A stretch of 64,000 nucleotides of DNA from Pinibacter aurantiacus (GTDB lineage: Bacteria; Bacteroidota; Bacteroidia; Chitinophagales; Chitinophagaceae), in contig NZ_JAHSPG010000017.1 of the NCBI RefSeq assembly GCF_019130065.1, positions 88,001-152,000 of the forward strand. Direction: 5' to 3'. A model generated the notes under the pieces. The model had not been told where the DNA came from. It made no database searches and saw nothing but the letters and a program-made list of their open reading frames with translations. Numbering within the stretch: position 1 is the first letter of the stretch; each line of letters opens with the position of its first letter. This document shows, one piece after another, positions 41,752 to 52,905 of this stretch. The translations under genes and the position numbers were made by a program.

Positions 41752-43809
41752 TCAATAATTACGTCTGTCATTCTTTATGATATCATCAAGATCGTGAACG
41801 GGACGCTCAATATCGTAAGGAATCGGTAGTTGACTGAACCGCTGGAAATACAGCAGGCATGCATCTTTCCATAAAATGGCATTGCGGCACTGAAGGCGTA
41901 AATTTTGTTGCACTGACTTGAAGCGAACGCTGTCGACATAAGATTGCGCTTTGTCCCAGGTCTTTTGAAACGAGCGAACCTGCTGCACACCACTATCATA
42001 TCGATAGCATAATTCGTCCCACAAAATGCGGCCATCTTTCATGTTGTAGTTCCACGGTAAGTGATGGAACCAAAGCAATAAATTTTCAGGGCAAGTTTTC
42101 GGATCATTCAGCTGTGATGCGAGCGGTTCGTGGTATTGGCCAACTGCATCGCTGCCTGTTGTTGTGCGATTGAAACCAATGCCATCTTTTGATGCCCTGT
42201 GATAATATGGTGGCGTCCAGTCTGCTCTCGTTCCTTCTGGTGCCCACCAAGGCTGCGGGCCGTAATGTTCGTTGGCTGCCATGATATGATGCAAACCAAG
42301 CGGCGTCATGTAGTTCACGGCTGCTTCTCTACTGTCGAGCATCATTTGTTTAACTGGCGAAAGAAAATTGCTTGTCCACTCTGTTGCATAACTTGTTGCA
42401 CTTGTTTCATTGGAAGTTGCATTGTAAAATGTAAGCTTGAGCCATTCATCTGCAATCTGCGCGCTTTTAAAATTCACGTTCCATGCAAGGCGTCCGAATG
42501 CGTACCAGTTTGCCTGCGCAAAATCATTGCCGCACCAGTTTGCATCCAGGCCAATATTAGCGACCCCTGCAATGGCGGTATATGTTTGATTGTAGATACT
42601 GCCATCTGTGCAGCGTGCGACGGTACTACCCTCGCCTTGTTGGTAGGTGTCGCTTTGCAAACATTCTTCCCACATGGGCGATAGGAAAACGAGGTGAATG
42701 GAATGTCCGAGGTATTCCTGTGTTATTTGAAACTCGGGCATCACGGATGTTTTCTTCATGGCACCAAACAAAGCGCTGAATGGTTCCCGCGGTTGAAAAT
42801 CGATGGGGCCATTTTTTACCTGTATGATCACGTTGTCGCTAAACTTTCCATCGAGTGGCATAAACTCGTTATAGGCTTGCTTTGCACGGTCCTTGTCATT
42901 TGGGCTATACACAAATGCGCGCCACATAACAATGCCGCCATAAGGTTTCAATGCATCGGCCAGCATGTTGGCTCCGTCCGCATGTGTGCGCCCAAAGTCT
43001 TGCGGGCCGGGCTGTCCCTCGCTGCTCGCTTTCACAAGTAAGCCGCCAAAATCAGGAATGATGCTGTATATTTCTTTCACCTTATTCTTCCACCATGCGA
43101 TCACTTCTGCATCCAGTGGATCTGATGTTTTCAATTTGCCTAACAAAGCAGGAGACGAAAATTTTACGGAGAGATAAACTTTTATACCATAAGGTCGCAA
43201 TACTTCGGCGATGGCTTTTACACGATTGAGATAGTCTGCGGACAATATCAGTGGCGATGCATTCACATTGTTCAATACCGTTCCGTTGATACCAACAGAT
43301 GCATTGGCCCGTGCGTACTCCTGCCATAATTTTTTGTCTTGTTCCGTAACAACCAGCGCATCATTGCTGCGCCAAAAAATAGAATTGCCAGCATATCCGC
43401 GTTCCACTGAACCATCGGGATTGTCCCAATGATTTAGGATGCGAATTTCATAAGATGGATTTTCTACTTCACCGGTGATGGCTTCCTGCAATTGTTGCCT
43501 ACGCAACAATTCATATGCTCCGTATAAAATGCCTTTGTCTGTATTCGCCTCGACAGCGTTTTCGCTTAGCTTAAAGCCGTCGGATTTTATTGTTTTATCT
43601 TTTTTAATGGACAAAGTACAAGAGGCATCAGCCTTGCCTTGCCAACCATCTTTCAGCTCCCGGATGGCGATAGACAATGTGGGTGATTTTTTGGTGCAAA
43701 TAACCGTCACTGATTTTGATGCCTTATTTTGCAGCCAAAGTGAATGTCCGTCCTGTGCACGAAGTGTCAAAGTGGCAAGAAAAAACACGCAGGAGAATAG
43801 AGATTTCAT
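41752..43809 (-). CDS. GH67 alpha-glucuronidase
   Basis: A 685-residue exported enzyme; ATG at 43809 chosen since the longer frame starts at a TTG. It removes 4-O-methyl-glucuronic acid from the non-reducing-end xylose of xylo-oligosaccharides. Seen motifs: NHWDNPDGSVERGYAGNSIF (about 126-145), VKASSEGQPGP with the acid Glu, GPIDFQPREPFSALFG with a catalytic Asp, and EFQITQEYLG with the second carboxylate. A signal peptide (MKSLFSCVFFLATLTLRA) suggests periplasmic location, although many characterised GH67 enzymes are cytoplasmic. Probable operon with the GH8 gene downstream. Confidence 0.93.
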   Translation of the reverse strand: MKSLFSCVFFLATLTLRAQDGHSLWLQNKASKSVTVICTKKSPTLSIAIRELKDGWQGKADASCTLSIKKDKTIKSDGFKLSENAVEANTDKGILYGAYELLRRQQLQEAITGEVENPSYEIRILNHWDNPDGSVERGYAGNSIFWRSNDALVVTEQDKKLWQEYARANASVGINGTVLNNVNASPLILSADYLNRVKAIAEVLRPYGIKVYLSVKFSSPALLGKLKTSDPLDAEVIAWWKNKVKEIYSIIPDFGGLLVKASSEGQPGPQDFGRTHADGANMLADALKPYGGIVMWRAFVYSPNDKDRAKQAYNEFMPLDGKFSDNVIIQVKNGPIDFQPREPFSALFGAMKKTSVMPEFQITQEYLGHSIHLVFLSPMWEECLQSDTYQQGEGSTVARCTDGSIYNQTYTAIAGVANIGLDANWCGNDFAQANWYAFGRLAWNVNFKSAQIADEWLKLTFYNATSNETSATSYATEWTSNFLSPVKQMMLDSREAAVNYMTPLGLHHIMAANEHYGPQPWWAPEGTRADWTPPYYHRASKDGIGFNRTTTGSDAVGQYHEPLASQLNDPKTCPENLLLWFHHLPWNYNMKDGRILWDELCYRYDSGVQQVRSFQKTWDKAQSYVDSVRFKSVQQNLRLQCRNAILWKDACLLYFQRFSQLPIPYDIERPVHDLDDIIKNDRRNY

Positions 43810-43830
43810 ATGATGCAATTTAGGTAATAG

Positions 43831-43926
43831 TTGAGAATTGAGAGTTGAGAGTTGAGAGTTAATAGCTGTGTAAAAACTATTTCAATATAGGGTTCCAACA
43901 TCTCTCCATTCTCAACTCTCAACCTC
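43831..43926. repeat. TTGAGAGT-type inverted repeat in a divergent region
   Basis: Arm 43831-43860 (GTTGAGAATTGAGAGTTGAG) and arm 43907-43926 (CTCAACTCTCAACC) are complementary. The element lies between divergent GH67 and DUF5703 starts. Same family as 50371-50464. Confidence 0.8.
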
Positions 43927-44021
43927 CACTAATTTCAATTAATTCCTTCGGTTAATCCTTAATTAACTGCTCTGTTAAGAACAGAACACTATTTTCGCTG
44001 CATTCACTTTTAAATGCTGAT

Positions 44022-46274
44022 ATGAAAAAACTGCAAGTCCTTTTAATGCTCGTTACGATTGTAAACTTCTCTTTCGCAAACACTGCTCCTAAAAAACAAC
44101 TCCCGGATGATGTCCTTAAAAAACTGAATGGGTACAATGTGACATGGAACACACTTAGTACCACGGGCTCAATGGAGTCGATGCCTTTGGGCAATGGTGA
44201 TATTACTGCCAATGTTTGGGTGGAAAAAGATGGAAACCTGATGTTGTATATCGGAAAATCTGACACGTGGAGCGAGGCAACTCGCTTACTAAAAGTGGGA
44301 AGAATAAGAGTGAAAATGTCGCCGAATCCTTTTACAACGGACACAAATTTTGAACAGACACTAAATCTGTATAAAGGTGAAATTGAAATTTTCGCTGGTA
44401 AAAAAGGAAACAGGGTGAAGCTTAAAATATGGATCGACGCCAATCAGCCGGTGGTTCGCATCGAGACTACTTCCGACAAAAATATTTCAGTAAGCTGCAC
44501 AACAGAGTTGATGCGTCCGCAGCCGTTTACCCTTGCGTCACCAGATGATCCTATTGCTTCGAGTTTCAGGGGATTATTGGGCAGTCCTGTAAAACCTTCA
44601 GAAAGTGCAGATGTGCTGGTGAAAAAATCTGATAGAATCGAATGGTACCATCGCAATGAAACTTCTTTCTTCGACACGATATTGGCGAAGCAGAACGTTT
44701 CATCCCTGATTGGAAAATATGCTGATCCGTACTTGCATCGGACCTTCGGTGCAGTCATAAAGGGAAATGGAATGCAACCTCAAAACGACAGTACGTTAAC
44801 GTCCATTAAGCAAGGAAAGAATTTTGTGATCGCCATTTATCCTTATACTGCACAAACGCAAACGATCAAGGATTGGGATGCGCAACTTGAACAACTCGTT
44901 TCCAACATTGACAGAGAAAATATTCAAACAATGCTCGACAATCACCACGCGTGGTGGGATGCATTCTGGAACAGAAGCTGGATATTTCTTAGCGGAGATG
45001 AAGACGCTACGAAAGTTACAAGGGCTTATTTGTTGCAACGTTTTATGATGGCGTGCCAAAGTCGTGGCGCGTATCCCGCGAAATTCAACGGTGGCAATTT
45101 TACATTTGACTACAAAGGAAAAAACGGCGACTACCGCAATTGGGGACCGGGTTATTGGTATCAAAACACGCGCCTGTTCTATTGGCCGCTGACAGCGTCG
45201 GGAGATTTTGATTTGAAAAAACCATGGTTTGATATGTACATGAAAATGTTGCCGCTACAAACCGACATCACCAAAGCGTACTACGGACATGGTGGTGCAT
45301 TTTTTCCGGAAACGTATAATTTCTTTGGCATGTATATCCAGGATGATTGGGGATGGAATAATCCGGGAAAGGCTTCTGATACAAGATGGATTCGCTATCA
45401 TTATTCTGGCGCTTTGGAAATGCTTTCTGAAATGCTGGACTATTACGATTACACAAAGGACGCAACATTTGCGCAACAATACATTGTGCCTTTTGCTACG
45501 CAGGCAATACGGTTCTTTGACCAGCATTGGCCGCGCATCAATCAAAGTTTGCGTTTTATTCCTGCAAACGCTACTGAACAATTTTGGGACTGCCTGAATC
45601 CGGTGGATTATATCGCAGGATTGAAATACACGATCACAAAGCTTGATTCTTTGCCCGCCAATTTTGTATCTCACGAATTGAGAAATGAATGGAACAATTG
45701 TCTTGCATCTCTTCCTGCGATACCAATGACGCACGACAAAAAGAAAATTCTGCCAGCTGAAGAATATGGTAAAGGTCGCAATTTTGAGAACCCTGAATGC
45801 TATGTCATCTTTCCATTTAAACTGTATGGACTTGGACATCCCGATCTCGATGTAGCACTGAATACTTTCAACGACCGCATTTTTAAGCAATCTAACTGCT
45901 GGACACAAGATGTAATACAGGCGCCACTTTTGGGGCTTGCTGATGAAACGAAAGCGTATTTGATGAAGAACGTAAGCTCGCTTGAAAAAGATGTGCGCTT
46001 TCCGGCGTTCTGGAAACCCGGCAGTGATTATGTTCCCGATTTTGATAATGGCGGAGCTTTGGCTATCGGCTTACAAAACATGTTGTTGCAAAATGTAAAT
46101 CAACAGATACTCGCGTTGCCAGCGCTTCCAAAATCATGGAATGTAGATTGCAAGCTGCATGCATTTGACAATACAACTGTTCGTATTGTAAGCGAAGGGG
46201 AAACTATTGCAACGATGGAAGTGGTGCCAGCTGCGAGGAAGAAAGATGTTATTCTGAAAATGCCGGCGAAATAG
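44022..46274 (+). CDS. DUF5703 / GH95-like (alpha/alpha)6-barrel protein, exported
   Basis: A 750-residue exported protein with signal peptide (1-19). The N-terminal beta domain (about 35-290, YNVTWNTLSTTGSMESMPLGNGDITANVWVE-type start) corresponds to DUF5703. The rest resembles the barrel of GH95-like proteins: WWDAFWNRSW, YLLQRFMMACQSRGAYPAKFNGGNF, and near the end MLLQNVNQQILALPALPKSWNVDCKL. This is a predicted glycoside hydrolase of unknown specificity. Placed among xylan-fragment enzymes, it may act on a side chain of that polymer; this is inference. It is divergent from GH67 and ends 5 nt before a hairpin repeat. Confidence 0.82.
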   Translation: MKKLQVLLMLVTIVNFSFANTAPKKQLPDDVLKKLNGYNVTWNTLSTTGSMESMPLGNGDITANVWVEKDGNLMLYIGKSDTWSEATRLLKVGRIRVKMSPNPFTTDTNFEQTLNLYKGEIEIFAGKKGNRVKLKIWIDANQPVVRIETTSDKNISVSCTTELMRPQPFTLASPDDPIASSFRGLLGSPVKPSESADVLVKKSDRIEWYHRNETSFFDTILAKQNVSSLIGKYADPYLHRTFGAVIKGNGMQPQNDSTLTSIKQGKNFVIAIYPYTAQTQTIKDWDAQLEQLVSNIDRENIQTMLDNHHAWWDAFWNRSWIFLSGDEDATKVTRAYLLQRFMMACQSRGAYPAKFNGGNFTFDYKGKNGDYRNWGPGYWYQNTRLFYWPLTASGDFDLKKPWFDMYMKMLPLQTDITKAYYGHGGAFFPETYNFFGMYIQDDWGWNNPGKASDTRWIRYHYSGALEMLSEMLDYYDYTKDATFAQQYIVPFATQAIRFFDQHWPRINQSLRFIPANATEQFWDCLNPVDYIAGLKYTITKLDSLPANFVSHELRNEWNNCLASLPAIPMTHDKKKILPAEEYGKGRNFENPECYVIFPFKLYGLGHPDLDVALNTFNDRIFKQSNCWTQDVIQAPLLGLADETKAYLMKNVSSLEKDVRFPAFWKPGSDYVPDFDNGGALAIGLQNMLLQNVNQQILALPALPKSWNVDCKLHAFDNTTVRIVSEGETIATMEVVPAARKKDVILKMPAK

Positions 46275-46278
46275 TATC

Positions 46279-46433
46279 AATTTGAAAATTTGAAGATTTG
46301 AAAATTTGAAAATGCTTTCAGTGCAGGTTTCATTATTAGTTCTGAACATTTTGCATTGCGAGAATGAATGAATTTAATTTGAGAAACGAACAGCTCCATT
46401 TTCAAATTCTCAAATCTTCAAATTTTCAAATTA
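46279..46433. repeat. AATTTGAAA inverted repeat between convergent genes
   Basis: Arms 46279-46314 and 46398-46433 are complementary at 35 of 36 positions, with the deviant AAGATTTG unit at the same place in both. The left arm begins 5 nt after the DUF5703 stop and the right arm reaches the stop codon of the porin gene, so it separates two convergent genes. Confidence 0.9.
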
Positions 46434-47630
46434 GAAGGAAATATCCCATTGTAGGCGAAACCGCCACTCATCTGCAGGAATGTTTCCGGTTTTATCGTAG
46501 TTGAAATAACTTGTTTCTGCAGTTAACTTATTCTTGTGGCCATTGAAGAACCAGTTGAATGCGAGTGAGTTTTCTCTTTTTTTTGTTTGGTCCTGTTCGC
46601 TATTGGGGAAATAGCCAGCATTGCGAAATGCCATTTCCAACGGCTTGGGCCACCAGTCAAAAACTTCATGAAAAAAATAACCGGCTTGTACATAATAGCC
46701 ACGCAGGTTGTCGGTGTAGTCGTTGTTGAATTTGTCAATGATCTGCTTCCAATGGATCTCGTTTTGCCAGCTAAAACCTTTGTACATAAATGCTGTTTCA
46801 ATATTTGCCTGGTTCACTCTGTACTGCCCCGGTTGCCCGTTTTCATATCCTTCCAACGAGCCACCCCCTGCTTGTGAAAAACGGGTGTAGGGGCTCTGAT
46901 TGGTGACGCCATTAATGGCAAGTACCCCTGCAGGCTTTTCATGAATCTCAAGATCACTTCCCTCAAAATCAAGATAACGTCCCATGAAGTTCCACTGCAA
47001 TCTTCCAAAGTACATCAGATGGCTGTCATCATTTGCGGTGTTGCCTCGACCAGTACCAGTAAAAACCCCCGCCCAGTAGTTGAAATCAGCCAATCCTTTG
47101 CCTTTCAAGTGTCCATAAAATTCAGCCCCTTGTTGCCTGTCAAGTGTAAAAGCACGGTTGATCACAGATCGGTCAACCATTTGTTGTTCACCGCTGCTTA
47201 TTCTCCTTTCGCGGCTGTATTCTACTTTAAATTGCCCGATCTGAAACCTCAGCCATTCCCACTTTTCAATGGCAATAGTAAAGTTTAGCAAGTTTGATTG
47301 GCTTAACTCGTATTCCCAATAATATTTTATCCAGGGCTTAAATGCATGACCGCCAACTTTTAAACGTGCCCTGTTAATTTTAAATGAAGGTTTCTTTTCT
47401 CCACTAAAATCATCAAAAGTTACAGGGTCCTGATCCTCAGGAGTTGCAAAACGAAATTGCAAACGGCCTTGTATTTGTAATTGAAATTTGCCATCTGCGG
47501 TGTTGAATTCAAAGCCTTTATCGCCATATTTTATTGAAACGGCTTTGCTGCTATCCGTCAAAAGTTTTTGAGCAACTGTGTAATTGTGTAGTAAAATGAA
47601 TACAAAAAATGATAGTAGGATTTTGTTCAT
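46431..47630 (-). CDS. OprP/OprO-type outer-membrane porin
   Basis: A 399-residue beta-barrel porin from the ATG at 47630 (MNKILLSFFVFILLHNYTVAQ signal); an in-frame ATG at 47639 is also possible. The phosphate-selective porin O/P family features are seen: FEFNTADGKFQLQIQGRLQFRF, KINRARLKVGGHAFKPWIKYYWEYEL, and the C-terminal strand RFRLQWDISF ending in Phe. It forms an outer-membrane channel, often for anions such as phosphate, but in this context it could admit acidic oligosaccharides. No regulator or phosphatase is adjacent. It is monocistronic. Confidence 0.87.
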   Translation of the reverse strand: MNKILLSFFVFILLHNYTVAQKLLTDSSKAVSIKYGDKGFEFNTADGKFQLQIQGRLQFRFATPEDQDPVTFDDFSGEKKPSFKINRARLKVGGHAFKPWIKYYWEYELSQSNLLNFTIAIEKWEWLRFQIGQFKVEYSRERRISSGEQQMVDRSVINRAFTLDRQQGAEFYGHLKGKGLADFNYWAGVFTGTGRGNTANDDSHLMYFGRLQWNFMGRYLDFEGSDLEIHEKPAGVLAINGVTNQSPYTRFSQAGGGSLEGYENGQPGQYRVNQANIETAFMYKGFSWQNEIHWKQIIDKFNNDYTDNLRGYYVQAGYFFHEVFDWWPKPLEMAFRNAGYFPNSEQDQTKKRENSLAFNWFFNGHKNKLTAETSYFNYDKTGNIPADEWRFRLQWDISF

Positions 47631-47685
47631 TGCCTGCATAGGTTGGTCGGGTTGTAATACACTAAATACAAGGAGATTGTTGAGT

Positions 47686-47970
47686 AATTTGAAAATTTGA
47701 AGATTTGAAAATTTGAGAATGCTTTCTGTGCTGCATTCAAAGTAGAACGCAGATTTTCATGATTGTCATGATTTAAATGATTCTTTGATTTGAGATTTAA
47801 TAGACTTAATCAGATTTCAAATCATCAAGAATCATGACAATCATGAAAATCTGCGTTCCCTATTCCCAATCCTCAAATTTTCAAATTGCCGAACACATCC
47901 CCTGCCTTAGATGTTATTACGCAGATGCAACCATCATTTTCAAATTCTCAAATCTTCAAATTTTCAAATT
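47686..47970. repeat. Nested inverted repeat: AATTTGAAA arms around an ATGATTGTCATG palindrome
   Basis: Outer arms 47686-47721 and 47935-47970 belong to the AATTTGAAA family. Inside, arms 47745-47773 and 47830-47858 (GAACGCAGATTTTCATGATT and complement) match perfectly over 29 bases. A partial extra outer-type arm is at 47872-47887. The whole lies upstream of katG and of the divergent porin. Confidence 0.9.
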
Positions 47971-48009
47971 GATATAGTTTTTGGCTATCTGAATATAGAA
48001 TCAATTGAT

Positions 48010-48039
48010 TTTGACTATATGCTCAAAACCATACTTTTA
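48010..48039 (+). promoter_or_regulatory. Candidate promoter of katG
   Basis: TTTG (48010-48013), 18 nt, then TACTTTTA (48032-48039), one mismatch to TAnnTTTG. It lies about 60 nt before the ATG. No clear OxyR-type palindrome was recognised. Confidence 0.45.
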
Positions 48040-48081
48040 CAATCTCGTACAATGTGCGACGCTCAATCATAAGTTATTTAA

Positions 48082-50367
<2,286 letters not shown>

Positions 50368-50370
50368 TGA

Positions 50371-50464
50371 GTGGAGAATTGAGAGTTGAGAGTTGAGAGT
50401 TGTTGCGTTCTATGATGATTTCTGCAATAAAATAACTCTCAACTCTCAACTTTCAATTCTCCAC
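50371..50464. repeat. TTGAGAGT-type inverted repeat after katG
   Basis: Arms 50371-50401 and 50434-50464 are complementary at 30 of 31 positions around a 32-nt loop. It begins 4 nt after the katG stop codon and ends 45 nt before the ATG of the sigma gene. Confidence 0.9.
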
Positions 50465-50508
50465 TAGCTTTACTGTCATTAAATTTGAGTAAATTTATTT
50501 CCCATTTG

Positions 50509-51114
50509 ATGATAGTAGCCAGTAAAATATTACCCGATGAAAAGCATCTGCTTAACCTTGTTGCATTGGGCGACGTGCATGCTTTTAGCGCTATTTATCA
50601 TCATTACAACCGCAGTATTTATCCCTTCGTTTTAAAAATTGCAAAGTCCGAAGCGCTTGCTGAAGAGATCATCCAGGAAGTGTTTATCAGTGTTTGGCTA
50701 AACAGAGCACAGATGACGCAGGTGGAAAATTTCAGGGCATATATCTACACAATTGCGACCAACAAAACGCTGAATTATTTTAAGAAAGCTGTTGCGGAAA
50801 CGCGTCGCATCTTACAGGTAAGTGCCACAAGTGCCAAGGTGAGCAACGTAACGGAGGAAGAGATTTTTGCAAAGGAAAGCGAATCACTAGTGCAGGCCGC
50901 TGTTGAAAGTTTGCCTGAGCAAAGAAAAAAGATTTACAAGCTTAGCAGGCACGAAGGACTAACCCATGAGCAAATTGCAGAGAAGCTGAACATTTCTAAA
51001 AACACCGTGAAGAATCAATTGGTGGAAGCGCTGAAATTTATTCGACATTACCTGAACAGGAACAATGAAATTCCGCTGGCAATTACTTTTATGATTATGA
51101 AATCGCTTAAATAG
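50509..51114 (+). CDS. ECF-type RNA polymerase sigma-70 factor (orphan)
   Basis: An ECF sigma factor of 201 residues from the ATG at 50509; the frame can begin at a TTG at 50485, but a TAAATTTG -7-like box (50480-50487) overlaps that site. Region 2: FSAIYHHYNRSIYPFVLKIA, AEEIIQEVFISVWLNRAQM, YIYTIATNKTLNYFKKA. Region 4: VESLPEQRKKIYKLSRHEGLTHEQIAEKLNISKNTVKNQLVEALKFIR. The tail ends in a hydrophobic LAITFMIMKSLK. No fecR follows it. It is convergent with SusCD locus 3, which has a fecR but no sigma gene of its own, so it may be the missing partner; this is inference. Confidence 0.92.
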   Translation: MIVASKILPDEKHLLNLVALGDVHAFSAIYHHYNRSIYPFVLKIAKSEALAEEIIQEVFISVWLNRAQMTQVENFRAYIYTIATNKTLNYFKKAVAETRRILQVSATSAKVSNVTEEEIFAKESESLVQAAVESLPEQRKKIYKLSRHEGLTHEQIAEKLNISKNTVKNQLVEALKFIRHYLNRNNEIPLAITFMIMKSLK

Positions 51115-51150
51115 AAAACGTCCCGACAACTTGTTTCGGGACGTTTTAGT
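51114..51150 (+). terminator. Terminator of the orphan sigma gene
   Basis: AAACGTCCCGA (51117-51127) pairs with TCGGGACGTTT (51136-51146) and is followed by TAGTTT. It begins directly after the stop codon. Confidence 0.8.
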
Positions 51151-51198
51151 TTAACCTAGTGCCACTTTTTGCATGTTATAGTCAATACTCGAATTTTG

Positions 51199-51288
51199 CT
51201 TGCCATCCCGAGGAACGAGGGATCTGGGTGTTTATTCGAACAGACTGTTAGTGCAAGACTCAGATCCCTCCTTCGTCGGGATGACAAG
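51199..51288. repeat. Palindromic ATCCCGA repeat with arms of two subtypes
   Basis: The left arm (51199-51226) carries GAGGAACGAGGGATCTG and the right arm (51261-51288) carries the complement of GACGAAGGAGGGATCTG. Each matches a different full element (37788-37884 and 16316-16413). It fills the gap between the sigma gene and the TlpA gene of locus 3; nothing else was recognised in 51290-51380. Confidence 0.88.
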
Positions 51289-51380
51289 TGGGGGTGTTTG
51301 TGTTCTGCGGCCATTGCAGACTTTCGATGTTAACATTAATCGGTGTCTTAGCGCCCGAAGTATTTTTTTATATTCTTTAT

Positions 51381-52856
51381 TTACGATGACTTCTTTGCCA
51401 ATTCAATCATTGCTGAAAGTTCTTCTACTGCTGCATCGTTGCCGCCTTCAAAGCCTGTGAGGTGAAAACGGATATTACCCGCTTTGTCGATTACAAATTT
51501 TGAAGGAATGCCGTTTACGCCATAGGCTGATACCACTTTATTTTCTCCGGACACTGAATCTTTTAAATCCATCAACACTTCGAATGTGTAGCGGTTATCT
51601 GTAACGTATTTTTTTGCTGCCGCAGAAGCGTCGCCGGCTCCTTTCTCCCATGTATGAATAAACAAGAATGCAACATCCGCATCATTCTTGTATTTGTTCA
51701 CGGCCATTTGCATTGCAGGGAATGAGGCTTTGCAAGGGCCGCACCATGTTGCCCAAAAATCGACCACTACCGTCTTGCCTTTGTAATCTGCAAGCGATAC
51801 CACTTTGCCGTCTACGTCTTTCAATGTGAATTGTGGCGAAGGTTTGCTGATCATTTTTGAAGGAATTTCCTGCAACATTTTTGCCACCATTTCTTTGTTC
51901 AGCTTTTCAATGTATGCATCATACCCTTCTTGGCTTCCGTAAACTTTTGCATACAATGCTTTTGTTTTGTCTTTGATTGGTTGCGTTGCAAGACCCTTTA
52001 ACGTTGCCTGGCTAATGATATCAAGCGCCTCTTTGTTTTTGTTGAGTGCGCTCAAAACATCTGCGTACGTTTGATAGGTGTCAGGGCTTACTCTTTCGCT
52101 GCTGTCATAGGCAGTTTTAATGTAAGGCAATGCCTCATTGTATTTTTTTTGTGCTGCCAGTGCCTTTGCATACATAGCATTCGCGCCACCAAAAGCAATC
52201 CGGGCAAAGCCCGCTCCTTCTTCATCTTTACGGAAAGTCTTAAACTCATTTACGCTTTCAAGGGTTCGTTTACAAAGAGATTCTACTTCTTTGTAGTTGC
52301 CTTGCTTCATCATAGCCTCTGCGAGACTCATGTATGCATTTCCTTTCCACAGGTTGGTTTCAACCATGTTCGTATAGTCTAGGCCTTTTGCGGTGTTACC
52401 TGCATTTGCATAGGCCATGGCAACGGCATTGCGTGCGTAGTCGTACACGATGTTATTGGTGCCTGTATTTTTAGGTACAGGAAATTTTTTCACCCATGCT
52501 TTGTAGGCAGCTTCTTTTTTTACAGGATCTTTTTCGTCGTACACTGCGGTAACTTCCTCTCCTCTCATTGCCATGCCCAAAGGAAATTTCACTTTCTGCG
52601 CATTGAAAATAGAATCGGAAGTTTTTGCTTTTCCCAGTTGATAGAAATAATTGCTTGCTGTTGACCAGTTCTCTTCGTCCTTTGTTTGTAAAAGATCATA
52701 CAGCTTTGTCTGGAGTAATGCTTTATCAGCTTCGTTGCCTGATTTCAAAAGACTTGCAAAATATTTCTTTGTACTATCTGTAACATTTTGTGCAGAAACG
52801 CTATGGGTCATCATTACAGCTACTGCAATGCCTACAGTTGTTGTATTTTTTTTCAT
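51381..52856 (-). CDS. TlpA-type thioredoxin with helical-repeat N-terminal part (locus 3)
   Basis: A 491-residue exported protein from the ATG at 52856 (MKKNTTTVGIAVAVMMTHSVSAQ); the longer frame adds 12 unlikely residues. Residues 25-330 are helical and look TPR-like (NAVAMAYANAGNTAKGLDY, YMSLAEAMMKQGNYKEVESLC, AKALAAQKKYNEALPYIKTAYDS). The C-terminal thioredoxin domain (about 350-490) has VVVDFWATWCGPCKASFPAM and the cis-Pro region GIPSKFVIDKAGN. It is likely a periplasmic thiol oxidoreductase or reductase. It is the last gene of locus 3, 49 nt after the DUF4369-TlpA gene. Partner unknown. Confidence 0.88.
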   Translation of the reverse strand: MKKNTTTVGIAVAVMMTHSVSAQNVTDSTKKYFASLLKSGNEADKALLQTKLYDLLQTKDEENWSTASNYFYQLGKAKTSDSIFNAQKVKFPLGMAMRGEEVTAVYDEKDPVKKEAAYKAWVKKFPVPKNTGTNNIVYDYARNAVAMAYANAGNTAKGLDYTNMVETNLWKGNAYMSLAEAMMKQGNYKEVESLCKRTLESVNEFKTFRKDEEGAGFARIAFGGANAMYAKALAAQKKYNEALPYIKTAYDSSERVSPDTYQTYADVLSALNKNKEALDIISQATLKGLATQPIKDKTKALYAKVYGSQEGYDAYIEKLNKEMVAKMLQEIPSKMISKPSPQFTLKDVDGKVVSLADYKGKTVVVDFWATWCGPCKASFPAMQMAVNKYKNDADVAFLFIHTWEKGAGDASAAAKKYVTDNRYTFEVLMDLKDSVSGENKVVSAYGVNGIPSKFVIDKAGNIRFHLTGFEGGNDAAVEELSAMIELAKKSS

Positions 52857-52905
52857 TGTTTGCATTTGTTTCCCGCATGCATGCTGGAGCACATACGAGC
52901 GGCGA

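Noticed and set aside
42199..42684. 161-residue plus-strand frame
   Set aside because: Antisense of the GH67 gene, rich in Cys and His, with no family resemblance.
45255..45908. 217-residue minus-strand frame
   Set aside because: It lies fully inside the DUF5703/GH95-like gene on the other strand and has biased, Cys/Arg/Ile-rich composition without any recognisable domain.
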